A stretch of DNA of 64,000 bases, taken from assembly GCA_017619355.1 (NCBI GenBank), contig JAFZSO010000061.1:1-64000 (forward strand), in the 5' to 3' direction. Made by a program: the position numbers and the translations under genes. The notes under the pieces are model-generated. The model was not told the DNA's origin. It searched no databases and saw only the letters and a list, made by a program, of their open reading frames with translations. Each line of letters opens with the position of its first letter. Positions within the stretch are counted from its first letter, which is position 1. Source of the stretch: Muribaculaceae bacterium (lineage in GTDB: Bacteria; Bacteroidota; Bacteroidia; Bacteroidales; Muribaculaceae). Below are positions 9,514-18,351 of the stretch, in pieces.

Positions 9514-10214
9514 AACAACTGATGGAAACAACTCATATTCACATAAGCCAGCTCATTGAGCGTTTCATGGAAGGGCAAAGCACACTTGCCGAAGAGCAGG
9601 AACTTGCCGAATACTTCGCCACGCATGAGATGAGCGAGGAATGGAAACCGCTGCAGGCCATGTTTGCCTATTTCGATGCCGGAATGCCGCTTGAAGAGAA
9701 AACTACCCGCATTCGTGTGCCATTGGCAAAACGCCTATGGTGGCGTGTAGCGGCAGCCATCTTGCTTGTGGGAGGCTTAGCGGCGGTGTTCATTTTCTCC
9801 CAGCAGCCCACGAACCGCATGACACAAAAATATGCCGAAGCCTCTCAACACAACATTCCACAAAGCATTGACACAACGGAGCAAGGCTCTCCTGATGCAT
9901 TGCCCGCCAAGCCCCTTGCTGTCGAGCATATCGCCACAGTGCAAACCACTAAACCGCAACCTGGCAAACGCAAAGTCACCCCGCACGATGAAGGCTCCCA
10001 AAGTGAGGAAGACAGCATTGAAATCACGCGAAAACAAGGACAAGTGGAACTTGCACAGCAAGAATTGCTTGCCGACCGCATCATCATAGAACAAGAACGG
10101 GAACAGATGAGACGAGAGCAAATGGAAACACGCTCACGAATGCTCTCTACCCGTGAAGCGATGAACTATAACTACAACAATCAACCACAAGCCACAATGG
10201 TGGTATTCAAATAA
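9510..10214 (+). CDS. Probable anti-sigma factor-like single-pass membrane protein
   Basis: This 234-residue protein is coupled to the sigma factor gene by a four-base GTGA overlap; the ATG at 9522 is an alternative start. The N-terminal helical cytoplasmic part (HISQLIERFMEGQ ... ELAEYFATHEMSEEW) resembles Bacteroidetes anti-sigma proteins. One membrane helix (RVAAAILLVGGLAAVFIFS) lies at about residues 76-94. The periplasmic part is polar, low in complexity and rich in Gln and Glu, with a coiled-coil-like stretch ending in YNYNNQPQATMVVF. The role as sigma inhibitor is inferred from position and topology. No FecR domain is visible. Confidence 0.65.
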   Translation: MKQLMETTHIHISQLIERFMEGQSTLAEEQELAEYFATHEMSEEWKPLQAMFAYFDAGMPLEEKTTRIRVPLAKRLWWRVAAAILLVGGLAAVFIFSQQPTNRMTQKYAEASQHNIPQSIDTTEQGSPDALPAKPLAVEHIATVQTTKPQPGKRKVTPHDEGSQSEEDSIEITRKQGQVELAQQELLADRIIIEQEREQMRREQMETRSRMLSTREAMNYNYNNQPQATMVVFK

Positions 10215-10239
10215 TTACGACAACAAACAATAAAAAACA

Positions 10240-11220
10240 ATGGATATGAAACATTTAATTTTCAAAACCAGTCTGGCAATGGGTATCATCATGGCCACAG
10301 GAGTGACCGATGCTTTTGCGCAAGAGCATGTGATTGAGGCATTTGCTCAGTTCTCAGATGCCATCGCAGCTGATCACGACATGATAACCATGAACAAAAA
10401 TGTGAACTATCGCGACAAGGAGTCGGGGGTGATTACGGGTTCGTGCTCGGTGGTTGAGTTTGATTTAGACAGCCACGAGTTCCAGTACATCCGCAACATC
10501 ATCAGTGCCATGGATCAGGACCGCAACGAGGCCTATCACAACGCATCGGGCACAGCTGGCAGCCAAGGTGTAACTTATGCCATCGCCTATGGTTCAGGCG
10601 AACATGACTATGAACTGATTGGAGCCGACAATTCTATGAATTTCAACATCTATTGCTTCAAAGACCCCAAGAAGGAAGACTATCGCACCAGTTATGCCGT
10701 GGAGTGGAAGCAGGATGCTAACGGCAGTTTTATTGGCAAGGTCTACTGTATCTATGGAGAGAAACCCGGCGAGGCTCAACCTGGCAAACGGAAAGGAAAA
10801 GTCTTCACCTTCAACAGCGATGACCTGGGCGATTTGGGCAATTACTCACTAAACATCGACAGCCTCATCGACATGTCACAAGACATCAAGAAACTCAAGG
10901 CAATAGGCAAAGGTTTGAACGGCAACTATAGCTACAGTTTCAGTACGAGCAGCAGTCGCAAGCATCACGACGACAACGCCAGTTGGCTCACCGACTTTGG
11001 AATGCTGTGCAACTCGTTCAAAGAAAAGGCCAAGAACTCGCCCAAGAAATGTGCTGTATATGCCACCGAGCTGCTCAAACTCTGCAAGAGGGCCGATGAT
11101 GCCGAACTCACAGAGAATGAAGAGAAACTATGCATCAAGATGCTCAAGCAGTTACAGAAACTCACCGACGACGCATTTGTCAACGGCCTGCTCGACGAGG
11201 CTATTTCCTACATAGATTAA
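10240..11220 (+). CDS. Exported protein of unknown function (DUF5024-like)
   Basis: This 326-residue protein has a signal peptide ending near DAFAQE, so it is probably periplasmic. The motif DQDRNEAYHNASGTAG, followed by a YAVEWK segment, resembles what I recall of the DUF5024 family of Bacteroides proteins, often encoded beside ECF sigma factors; that match is from memory. The C-terminal third is helical and Lys/Glu-rich (ELLKLCKRADDAELTENEEK). It lies 25 bases after the anti-sigma-like gene and is probably in the same operon. It may be the signal sensor or the output of the sigma system; no enzymatic motif is seen. An alternative ATG lies at 10246. Confidence 0.6.
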   Translation: MDMKHLIFKTSLAMGIIMATGVTDAFAQEHVIEAFAQFSDAIAADHDMITMNKNVNYRDKESGVITGSCSVVEFDLDSHEFQYIRNIISAMDQDRNEAYHNASGTAGSQGVTYAIAYGSGEHDYELIGADNSMNFNIYCFKDPKKEDYRTSYAVEWKQDANGSFIGKVYCIYGEKPGEAQPGKRKGKVFTFNSDDLGDLGNYSLNIDSLIDMSQDIKKLKAIGKGLNGNYSYSFSTSSSRKHHDDNASWLTDFGMLCNSFKEKAKNSPKKCAVYATELLKLCKRADDAELTENEEKLCIKMLKQLQKLTDDAFVNGLLDEAISYID

Positions 11221-11232
11221 TGTGCATAAAAA

Positions 11233-11264
11233 ATGCTATTGCCACGGGGAGGTGGCAATAGCAT
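11233..11264. terminator. Terminator hairpin between the convergent sigma and glycine-cleavage operons
   Basis: A perfect 13-bp stem (ATGCTATTGCCAC with GTGGCAATAGCAT) surrounds a 6-base loop. Six A residues directly before it act as a T-run for minus-strand transcripts, so it ends the glycine-cleavage operon best and may serve both sides. Confidence 0.75.
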
Positions 11265-11285
11265 TTGGGATTCGTGTGATTACAA

Positions 11286-11354
11286 AATCAGAACTGGCGG
11301 GCGACCAGAATCAGAACTGGCGGGCGACCAGGGTTAGAACTGGCGGGCGACGGT
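11286..11354 (-). repeat. 23-bp tandem repeat that duplicates the 3' end of lpdA
   Basis: Three 23-bp units lie at 11286-11308, 11309-11331 and 11332-11354. The first two are identical; the third differs at four positions near its ends and is the coding end of lpdA. Read on the minus strand, each unit encodes ValAlaArgGlnPhe followed by a stop codon. Confidence 0.85.
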
Positions 11355-12674
11355 GAGGACGACCTCGCTGAGTGTGGGGTGTCCGTGGATGGAGCGTGCC
11401 AGCACATCGACGGTGACATCGGCATTCATCGCCATCACCACCTCCTGGATGAGGTCGGCAGCATGCGCGCCGCAAATGTGGCAACCGAGAATCTTGCGCG
11501 TCTTGGCATCGACAATCATCTTGATGAGACCGTCGGTCTCACCCATCGACACTGCCTTGCCATTGCTGCGGAAGAAACCTTTCTTCACCACCACATCAAG
11601 GCCTTGTGCCTCGCACTGCTCCTCGGTGAGTCCCACCATGGAGAGTTCGGGGGTAGTGAACACCGCACTGGGCACCACATCGAGTTTCATGTGGTGATTC
11701 TCGCCCAGAATAGAGTTCAACGCGCATTCGCCCTGTGCTGTGGCAGCATGCGCCAGCATACACAGCCCGTTCACATCGCCAATGGCATAGACGCCACTCA
11801 CATTGGTCTCCATCTCGCCGTTGACCTCAATGCCACGACGGCCCACAGTCACACCGATGGCCTCAAGCCCTTCGGGGATGACCGGCTGACGGCCCACCGA
11901 CATGAGGACTTTCTCGCACACAATGCTCTGCTGCTTGCCTTTGCTCTCGTAGGTCACCTCAAGACCTTCGTCGGTCTTGGCAATCTTCTGCACGCCAGCA
12001 CCTGTCACAATCTTGATGCCGCGCTTGCTGAGCACTGATTTCAGGCGCTTGGCCACATCCTTGTCGAACGGAGGCAGGATTTCCTTGCAGTACTCGACCA
12101 CACTCACCTCAACGCCAAAACTGTTGAAGATGGCGGCGAACTCCATGCCAATCACGCCACCGCCCACAATGCACAGGCTCTGGGGCAGCGTGTCCATGGC
12201 CAGAATGTCGTCGCTTGTCATCGCCAGGTCAGCACCCTCAATGGGCAAGCCCTTGGGAGCCGAACCAGTAGCAATCACAATGTTCTGGGCAGTGTACTCG
12301 TCGTCGCCCACCATCACGGTGTGAGCGTCCTTGAAGCGAGCCTCGCCGTTGACAACGGTGATGAGCGGATTGTTCATGAGCATCGCCACGCCATCGCGCA
12401 ACTGCTTGACCACCTCGTTCTTGCGGGCAAAGACGGCAGCATAGTCGACCTTGACATTCTCGGCAGTGATGCCAAAGGCTTCACTCTCCTTCATGTTGTT
12501 GAACAACTCGGCATTGCGGCACAGGGCCTTGGTGGGGATGCAACCACGGTTGAGGCAGGTGCCGCCCAACTGGTCCTTCTCGATGAGCGTCACCGAGAGC
12601 TGGCATTGTGCTGCCACAGCAGCCATCTCATAACCACCGGGGCCAGCCCCGATAATGATAATATCAGATTTCAT
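11334..12674 (-). CDS. lpdA: Dihydrolipoyl dehydrogenase (L-protein / E3)
   Basis: This 446-residue flavoprotein reoxidises dihydrolipoyl groups with NAD+, here most likely on the GcvH protein encoded upstream. The N-terminal FAD site reads IIIGAGPGGYEMA. The redox disulfide is in GGTCLNRGCIPTK (Cys40, Cys45). A second dinucleotide site (CIVGGGVIGMEFA) binds NAD. YAIGDVNG and the C-terminal HGHPTLSE His-Glu pair complete the active site. The length is typical. It is the last gene of the glycine cleavage operon, 35 bases after gcvPB, and could also serve 2-oxoacid dehydrogenases. Its 3' end is repeated twice downstream. Confidence 0.95.
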   Translation of the reverse strand: MKSDIIIIGAGPGGYEMAAVAAQCQLSVTLIEKDQLGGTCLNRGCIPTKALCRNAELFNNMKESEAFGITAENVKVDYAAVFARKNEVVKQLRDGVAMLMNNPLITVVNGEARFKDAHTVMVGDDEYTAQNIVIATGSAPKGLPIEGADLAMTSDDILAMDTLPQSLCIVGGGVIGMEFAAIFNSFGVEVSVVEYCKEILPPFDKDVAKRLKSVLSKRGIKIVTGAGVQKIAKTDEGLEVTYESKGKQQSIVCEKVLMSVGRQPVIPEGLEAIGVTVGRRGIEVNGEMETNVSGVYAIGDVNGLCMLAHAATAQGECALNSILGENHHMKLDVVPSAVFTTPELSMVGLTEEQCEAQGLDVVVKKGFFRSNGKAVSMGETDGLIKMIVDAKTRKILGCHICGAHAADLIQEVVMAMNADVTVDVLARSIHGHPTLSEVVLTVARQF

Positions 12675-12678
12675 AGAG

Positions 12679-12702
12679 GTTTAGAGTTGAGTGTTTAGAG
12701 TT
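12679..12702. repeat. Degenerate heptamer repeat between gcvPB and lpdA
   Basis: The gap holds GTTTAGAG, GTTGAGTG and GTTTAGAG in tandem. On the minus strand, 20 bases of it match the repeat at about 54010-54029 with one difference, so it belongs to a dispersed simple-repeat family. Confidence 0.55.
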
Positions 12703-12709
12703 TAATGTG

Positions 12710-14185
12710 TTATAAAGCCTCGGCTTGTAATTCACGATAAGTCACGATGGGGTGCAAAGCAGCCTGGGTATCGTCGAGACGACGCACAGGCGTGTTGTGC
12801 GGAGCGCTCTTCACCATCTCTGGATCTTCCTTGGCCTCGCGGGCGATGGTCTTCATCACCTCGATAAAGCCGTCGAGAGTCTCCTTGCTCTCGTTCTCGG
12901 TGGGCTCAATCATGAGCGCTTCATGGAACAGGAGCGGGAAATAGATGGTGGGAGAATGGAAGCCGTAGTCGAGCAGACGCTTGGCCACATCGAGCGTGGT
13001 GACACCCGTTGACTTGTCCTTCAATCCGTCGAACACAAACTCGTGCTTGCACACGCCGCCGATGGGCAGTTCGTAGCAATCCTTGAGCGATTCCTTGATG
13101 TAGTTGGCATTGAGCGTTGCGAGCGGTCCTACATTCTTGATGTTGTTGTAACCCAGCGTCAGGATATAGGTGTAAGCGCGCATCATCACGGCAAAATTGC
13201 CCAGGAAGCCCGAAATGTAGCCCAGCGACTGTTCGCCATCTTCAATGAAGAAGTGGTCCATGTCGTCCTTGACCACGCGGGGGTTAGGCAGGAACTGCTC
13301 CAAACCCTTGCGCACGCCCACAGGGCCACTGCCAGGACCGCCACCGCCATGAGGCGTGGAGAAGGTCTTGTGCAGGTTGATGTGCATCACATCGAAGCCG
13401 ATGTCGCCCGGACGCACCTTGCCCAGCATGGGGTTCAGGTTCGCACCGTCGTAGTACATCAGACCGCCAGCCTCGTGCACCAGTTTGGCAATCTCGGCAA
13501 TGTTGTGCTCAAAGATGCCCAGCGTATTGGGGTTGGTCATCATCATGCCGGCAATGGTGTCGTCGAGCAGAGGTTTCAGATCTTCCACATCAACGGTACC
13601 GTCGGGACGGCTCTTCACCACCACCACCTGCAGGCCGCACACGGCAGCACTGGCAGGGTTTGTGCCATGGGCGCTGTCAGGCACGATAATCTTCACGCGC
13701 TTCTCGTCGCCACGGCTCATGTGATAACTGCGGATAATCATGAGACCCGTGAGCTCGCCGTGAGCACCGGCAAAGGGGTTGAGCGTGAATTCGCTCATGC
13801 CGGCCAGTTCGGCAAGGCTCATCTGCAGGTTATAGTAAACCTCCAGGGCGCCATCGACGGTTCCCATGGGCTGCAAGGGATGCAGACCCGTGAAAGCGGG
13901 ATGGGCAGCCATGTCCTCGTTGATCTTGGGATTGTACTTCATGGTACAGGAACCCAGAGGATAGAAACCGGTGTCGACACCAAAGTTGTTGTTGCTCATG
14001 TTGGTGTAGTGACGCACCACGGTGAGTTCGTCCACCTCGGGCAGCGCGGGAGCCTCGGCACGCATCAGGTTAGCGGGCAGCGCCTGCATCTTATAGTCGG
14101 CACATTCATTCTCAGGAAGAGAGTAACCACATCGTCCTTCCTTTGACAACTCAAATATGAGTTTTCCATAATAAGCGTTGTTCAT
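12710..14185 (-). CDS. gcvPB: Glycine dehydrogenase (aminomethyl-transferring), subunit 2
   Basis: This 491-residue protein is the C-terminal half of split P-protein. With GcvPA it decarboxylates glycine and passes the aminomethyl group to lipoylated GcvH. The PLP lysine lies in INLHKTFSTPHGGGGPGSGP (Lys273). GSCTMKYNP and DSAHGTNPASA are further P-protein signatures. It follows gcvPA by 16 bases. Unusually for this phylum there is a strong AAGGAGG ahead of the ATG. The length matches bacterial GcvPB. Confidence 0.96.
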   Translation of the reverse strand: MNNAYYGKLIFELSKEGRCGYSLPENECADYKMQALPANLMRAEAPALPEVDELTVVRHYTNMSNNNFGVDTGFYPLGSCTMKYNPKINEDMAAHPAFTGLHPLQPMGTVDGALEVYYNLQMSLAELAGMSEFTLNPFAGAHGELTGLMIIRSYHMSRGDEKRVKIIVPDSAHGTNPASAAVCGLQVVVVKSRPDGTVDVEDLKPLLDDTIAGMMMTNPNTLGIFEHNIAEIAKLVHEAGGLMYYDGANLNPMLGKVRPGDIGFDVMHINLHKTFSTPHGGGGPGSGPVGVRKGLEQFLPNPRVVKDDMDHFFIEDGEQSLGYISGFLGNFAVMMRAYTYILTLGYNNIKNVGPLATLNANYIKESLKDCYELPIGGVCKHEFVFDGLKDKSTGVTTLDVAKRLLDYGFHSPTIYFPLLFHEALMIEPTENESKETLDGFIEVMKTIAREAKEDPEMVKSAPHNTPVRRLDDTQAALHPIVTYRELQAEAL

Positions 14186-14192
14186 GACTCAA

Positions 14193-14200
14193 TCCTCCTT
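14193..14200 (-). promoter_or_regulatory. Strong Shine-Dalgarno site of gcvPB
   Basis: On the minus strand the sequence AAGGAGGATTGAGTC directly precedes the ATG at 14185. It is one of only two clear Shine-Dalgarno sites noticed in the window. Confidence 0.6.
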
Positions 14201-14201
14201 T

Positions 14202-15572
14202 TTAAACGGTTTCTTCAATAGTTTCTTCATTCTCAGCCTCTTCGGGAAGCGGGTCAATCAGCAGGTCGGCGAGGTCATCAATCTCATCCTTGGTGCGCTG
14301 TTCGGTCACACAGATGAGCATCGTGTCGTCGGCAATCTTCAGACCCACATTGAAGCCTTCAAGTGCGCCAATCGTCTGGAGCATGTCGATGTCCTGAGTG
14401 GTCTTGACGGCAAACTCGTTGAGGAAGGGCTTGTCGGGGAAGGCCAGTTCGAACTTGCCCGATTTCACCAGTTTCTCGGCCAGATAGTGAGCGCCGCTGT
14501 AACCCAGTTCGTTCACCTCACGCAAGCCTTTCTTGCCCATGAGCGACATGTAGATGGTCACATAGAGCGCCATGAGGCTCTCGTTAGAGCAGATGTTGCT
14601 CGTAGCCTTCTCGCGGCGGATGTGCTGCTCGCGTGCCTGGAGGGTAAGCACAAAGGTGCGCTTGCCGTCGGCATCCTTGGTAGCACCTACGATGCGGCCC
14701 GGCATCTTGCGGATAAGTTTCTTGCTGGTGCAGAGGAAGCCCACATAGGGACCGCCAAAGTTCATGGGAATACCCAAACTCTGGCCATCGCCCACAGCCA
14801 CATCGGCACCCCACTCGGCGGGAGTCTTGATCACGCCCAGCGCACTTGCCACGCAGTTCATGATGAGCAGAGCCTTGTGCTCGTGGCACAGGTCGGCCCA
14901 ACCGGTATAGTCTTCGAGAATGCCATAGAAGTTGGGAGTGGCGACAATCACGCCAGCCACATCGTCGTTGGCAATCTTGGCCTCAAAGTCGGCCCGGCTA
15001 GTCACACCGCCTTCGGCAGCAATCTTCTCGACCACCACGCCATGGAACTTGGCGTAGGTCTCGACCACGCGAATCACGATGGGGTTCACAGTCTCAGAAA
15101 TGAGCACCTTGTTGCGCTTCTTGGCGTTAGCCACAGCCATCATCATGGCCTCGGCGGTAGCGGTGCAACCGTCGTACATCGAGGCGTTGCTCACTTCCAT
15201 GCCGGTGAGTTCGGCCATCATGCTCTGATACTCGAAAATGTACTGGAGCGTACCCTGAGAGATCTCGGCCTGATAAGGGGTGTAGGAGGTGAGGAACTCG
15301 CTGCGGCGAACAATGTCGTTCACCACCGAGGGCGAATAGTGGTCGTAGCAGCCAGCTCCCATAAAGCAGGTGAGCTTGGTGTTCTGCTCACCCAGATAAT
15401 CGAAATACTGACGGATTTCAATCTCGCTCATTGCCTCGGGCAGGTCATAGTCTTCCTTGAAGACCAGTTCGCTGGGAACATCGCTGTAGAGGTCGTCGAT
15501 CGACTTAGCCCCACAGGTGTTGAGCATCGAGCGGATATCCTCGTCGGTATGCGGGAAAAATTTATATGCCAT
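14202..15572 (-). CDS. gcvPA: Glycine dehydrogenase (aminomethyl-transferring), subunit 1
   Basis: This 456-residue protein is the N-terminal half of split P-protein. It starts with the family-typical FFPHTDEDIRSML and contains FMGAGCYDHYSPSVV, EVSNASMYDGCTATAEA and QSLGIPMNFGGPYVGF. It lacks the PLP lysine, as expected, and forms a heterotetramer with GcvPB. Residues of about 436-456 form a Glu-rich tail (LPEEAENEETIEETV), slightly longer than usual. It is separated from gcvH by 81 bases with no obvious new promoter. Confidence 0.96.
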   Translation of the reverse strand: MAYKFFPHTDEDIRSMLNTCGAKSIDDLYSDVPSELVFKEDYDLPEAMSEIEIRQYFDYLGEQNTKLTCFMGAGCYDHYSPSVVNDIVRRSEFLTSYTPYQAEISQGTLQYIFEYQSMMAELTGMEVSNASMYDGCTATAEAMMMAVANAKKRNKVLISETVNPIVIRVVETYAKFHGVVVEKIAAEGGVTSRADFEAKIANDDVAGVIVATPNFYGILEDYTGWADLCHEHKALLIMNCVASALGVIKTPAEWGADVAVGDGQSLGIPMNFGGPYVGFLCTSKKLIRKMPGRIVGATKDADGKRTFVLTLQAREQHIRREKATSNICSNESLMALYVTIYMSLMGKKGLREVNELGYSGAHYLAEKLVKSGKFELAFPDKPFLNEFAVKTTQDIDMLQTIGALEGFNVGLKIADDTMLICVTEQRTKDEIDDLADLLIDPLPEEAENEETIEETV

Positions 15573-15653
15573 AATTTAAAGTGAGTAGAAAAGTCACAAG
15601 CATCTTGCCTGACAGCAAACCATCAGGCAAAACGCCTGCGATCGTGTTTGTGA

Positions 15654-16034
15654 TTATTCGCCAATCATAGCCTTGTAGGCTTCAGCATCCATGAGGTCGT
15701 CGAGTTCGCCCTTGTCGCTGAGCTCCACCTTGATGATCCAGTTCTCGAAAGCATCCTTGTTGATGAGGCCGGGCTCGTCTTCGAGGGCTTCGTTCACTTC
15801 AACCACGGTTCCGCTCACGGGGCTCATGAGGTCGCTTGCAGCCTTCACGCTTTCAACAGCGCCGAATTCTTCGCCAGCAGCAACTTCGTCGTCCACTTCG
15901 GGCATATCTACATAGACCACATTGCCCAGCTCGTGCTGTGCATAGTCGGTAATGCCGATGTAACCAAACTCGCCATCTACTCTCACATACTCGTGTGATT
16001 CACTGTAATACAGTCCGTCGATAATCTTACTCAT
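15654..16034 (-). CDS. gcvH: Glycine cleavage system H protein
   Basis: This 126-residue carrier protein shuttles the aminomethyl group between P-, T- and L-proteins on a lipoyl arm. Lys64 in AVESVKAASD is the lipoylation site. HEYVRVDGEFGYIGITDYA and the C-terminal NWIIKVEL stretch are typical. It sits between gcvT and gcvPA and is the expected substrate of the lipoate ligase encoded at the head of the operon. Confidence 0.97.
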   Translation of the reverse strand: MSKIIDGLYYSESHEYVRVDGEFGYIGITDYAQHELGNVVYVDMPEVDDEVAAGEEFGAVESVKAASDLMSPVSGTVVEVNEALEDEPGLINKDAFENWIIKVELSDKGELDDLMDAEAYKAMIGE

Positions 16035-16076
16035 TGTTTCTAAGTTGTTTAAAAGTGATTATAATGTTAATTGTTT

Positions 16077-17174
16077 TTATTTCTTGTAACTGGTTGTGTA
16101 GAAGCGTTTCTTCACCACGGTAGCGGGGAACACTTTCTTGCGGATGCGCACGCTCAGTTCGTTGCCCAGTGTGCCGGCAGCACGGTCAACGAGGGCAAAT
16201 GCGAGGCTCTTCTCGACCGAGATACCACGATAACCGGTGGTCACATAACCCACCACGGTGTCGCCCTGCAGCACTTCGTAGCCGTGGCGAGGAATGGCCT
16301 TGTCGTGCAGTTCCAGACCCACGAGTTTCTTGGCGCTGCCCTCGGCCTTTTGCTGAGCGCAGGCATCGCGACCTATGAAGCCGCCTTCCTTGTCGAGCTT
16401 CACAAACATGCCCAATGTGGCCATGATGGGTGAAATCTCGGCAGTGAGTTCGTCGCCATACAGCGGCAGACCCACCTCAAAGCGCAGGGTGTCGCGGCAA
16501 CCCAGTCCGCAAGGCTGAACGCCTGCGTCCATGAGCAGGTTCCACATTTTCACGATGGCCTTGTGGCTTGCATAGATTTCGAAGCCGTCTTCGCCGGTGT
16601 AGCCCGTGCGGCTCAGGATGATGGTCTCGCCGTCGTATTCCACCTTTTTCACGGTGTAGAAAGTGAGGTCGCTGCCATCCAGGTCAAGCACATTCTTGAT
16701 GGTGTTCTCGCCTTCAGGACCCTGCACTGCAAGCTGAGCGTAGTAGTCGCTCTGGTTCTCGACTTTCACATCGAAGTTCACTGCCTGCTCGTTGATCCAA
16801 GCCACATCCTTGTCGATGTTGGCGGCGTTGATCACCAGGAAGAAGTCGTTCTCGCCCATCTTATACACCAGCAGGTCATCGACTGTGCCGCCGTCGGGGT
16901 AGAGCATCATGCCATAGAACACCTTGCCCGGCTCGGCACCCTTGATGTCGTTAGTAAAGATATAGTTCACAAATTTCTCGGCTTCGGGACCCGTGACGGC
17001 CACTTCGCCCATGTGAGAGACATCGAACACGCCCACATTGGTACGCACTGCGTTGTGCTCTTCAACGATGCCCTTGTACTGAATGGGCATATCGAATCCT
17101 GCAAAGGGAGTCATTAAGGCACCGAGTGCCACATGATTGTCATGAAGACAAGTTGTTTTGATTTCTTCTGCCAT
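16077..17174 (-). CDS. gcvT: Glycine cleavage system T protein (aminomethyltransferase)
   Basis: This 365-residue enzyme releases ammonia from the aminomethyl group on GcvH and transfers the one-carbon unit to tetrahydrofolate. Typical stretches are FDVSHMGEVAVTGPEA, DDLLVYKM, LSRTGYTGEDGFEIY (folate site region) and CGLGCRDTLRFEVGLPLYG. The length is normal for the family. It starts 7 bases after the stop of the lipoate ligase gene, indicating co-transcription. Confidence 0.96.
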   Translation of the reverse strand: MAEEIKTTCLHDNHVALGALMTPFAGFDMPIQYKGIVEEHNAVRTNVGVFDVSHMGEVAVTGPEAEKFVNYIFTNDIKGAEPGKVFYGMMLYPDGGTVDDLLVYKMGENDFFLVINAANIDKDVAWINEQAVNFDVKVENQSDYYAQLAVQGPEGENTIKNVLDLDGSDLTFYTVKKVEYDGETIILSRTGYTGEDGFEIYASHKAIVKMWNLLMDAGVQPCGLGCRDTLRFEVGLPLYGDELTAEISPIMATLGMFVKLDKEGGFIGRDACAQQKAEGSAKKLVGLELHDKAIPRHGYEVLQGDTVVGYVTTGYRGISVEKSLAFALVDRAAGTLGNELSVRIRKKVFPATVVKKRFYTTSYKK

Positions 17175-17181
17175 AGTTGTT

Positions 17182-18156
17182 TTAATCGAATAAAAGGTTT
17201 ATGAGTTGTTGATTATTTAAGTTCACGATAATATCGCCCACATTCACACCGTCGAGGGCAAGCTCCACGGCCTCGCGCGAGTAGTTCACGCCCGTGAGGC
17301 GGTTCAGGATGCCATCGTCGAGATTACCGAGCAGGAAGAAGTCGCCTGCCAGATTGATGTGCTGAATCATGTTGTGGTTCAGCTCCATGTTCACCTGCAA
17401 CTCCCCTACTCCCTCGATGCGGCCTTTCTTGACCAGGTTGCAGCGGGGATTACTGCCATAGATGAACTGTGGCGTGAGATAGGATTGCATGATGGCCTCG
17501 ATTTGCGCCACATCGGCGTCGGTGAGCACAATCTCGCCGTCGCACATCGAGCGCACCACATAGTCCTTGAACTCGTCGATGCCCATATCAAGGTGCTGGC
17601 TGAGCGTGGTGATGCGGCTCTTGACCGACTCCACTCCCTTCGACTCGAGTTTGGCATGCGAGGGGGTGATGGCGTGGAACATGTGCTCCATATTGGTATC
17701 ATAGAGCATGGTGCCATGCACAATGCTGCGGCCAGGGATGTGATAGAAAGCGTTGCCGCTCACCTTGAGGCCGCCCACCAGAATGTCGTTGCGGCTGTTG
17801 TCGCTCGCATCCAGCCCCAGACTCTTGAGCACCTCCACCACAGCGTGGGTGTAGGTCGAGAATGTTTGCTGCACATTGTCGCTGCGGGTGATGTAGCTCA
17901 GCATGATGTTGTCGCGGTCGGCATACACGCAGCCACCACCGCTCTTGCGGCGATAGGTGGCAATGCCATGCTCACGGCAATAGTCGAGGTTCACCTCGTT
18001 GTCGATGAGCTGGTTGCGACCAAAGATGACGGTGGGATTGGGTTGCCACATGAAGAAGATATCGTCGTCGGCCATGATGCGAGCAGCATACTCCTCCATA
18101 GCGAGATAGAAGGGCAGAATTCTCGTGGCATTGTCCGGCAGTTTGAGATATTTCAT
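17182..18156 (-). CDS. lplA: Lipoate-protein ligase A family protein
   Basis: This 324-residue protein belongs to the biotin/lipoate ligase superfamily. The lipoate-binding core reads VIFGRNQ, then TYRRKSGGGCVYAD, ILVGGLKVSGNAF and HGTMLYD. Residues of about 240-324 form an accessory C-terminal domain, which is present in the two-domain LplA type. It attaches lipoate, via lipoyl-AMP, to GcvH and probably to other E2 proteins. As first gene of the glycine cleavage operon it couples lipoylation to expression of the complex. Confidence 0.9.
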   Translation of the reverse strand: MKYLKLPDNATRILPFYLAMEEYAARIMADDDIFFMWQPNPTVIFGRNQLIDNEVNLDYCREHGIATYRRKSGGGCVYADRDNIMLSYITRSDNVQQTFSTYTHAVVEVLKSLGLDASDNSRNDILVGGLKVSGNAFYHIPGRSIVHGTMLYDTNMEHMFHAITPSHAKLESKGVESVKSRITTLSQHLDMGIDEFKDYVVRSMCDGEIVLTDADVAQIEAIMQSYLTPQFIYGSNPRCNLVKKGRIEGVGELQVNMELNHNMIQHINLAGDFFLLGNLDDGILNRLTGVNYSREAVELALDGVNVGDIIVNLNNQQLINLLFD

Positions 18157-18177
18157 CAGTGTTTAAGATTTAATCTT

Positions 18178-18185
18178 CAAAGGTA
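18178..18185 (-). promoter_or_regulatory. Promoter -7 element of the lplA-gcv operon
   Basis: On the minus strand TACCTTTG matches TAnnTTTG, giving a leader of about 15 bases before the lplA ATG at 18156. The upstream element is unclear. Confidence 0.5.
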
Positions 18186-18290
18186 CGATTTTTTTCTTAT
18201 TCCATAATCACATTTAAATACTTTTCACGAAAAAAGTAATGTGATGATGGATTAGGGATGAGTGAACCTAACATTGACAACGAACAAAAA

Positions 18291-18312
18291 GGGCTGGCGA
18301 TGATGCCAGCCC
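18291..18312 (-). terminator. Terminator of the phosphodiesterase operon
   Basis: GGGCTGGC and GCCAGCCC form an 8-bp stem with a 6-base loop. The A-run at 18285-18290 reads as a T-run on the minus strand, 40 bases after the stop of the second phosphodiesterase gene. Confidence 0.75.
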
Positions 18313-18351
18313 CCTAGATTATGATTATTGATAGAGATATTAATAAGTTAT

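Noticed and set aside
13043..15584. Long plus-strand open frames over gcvPB and gcvPA
   Set aside because: His/Val/Ala-rich translations of the antisense strand; both minus-strand genes are complete and well recognised.
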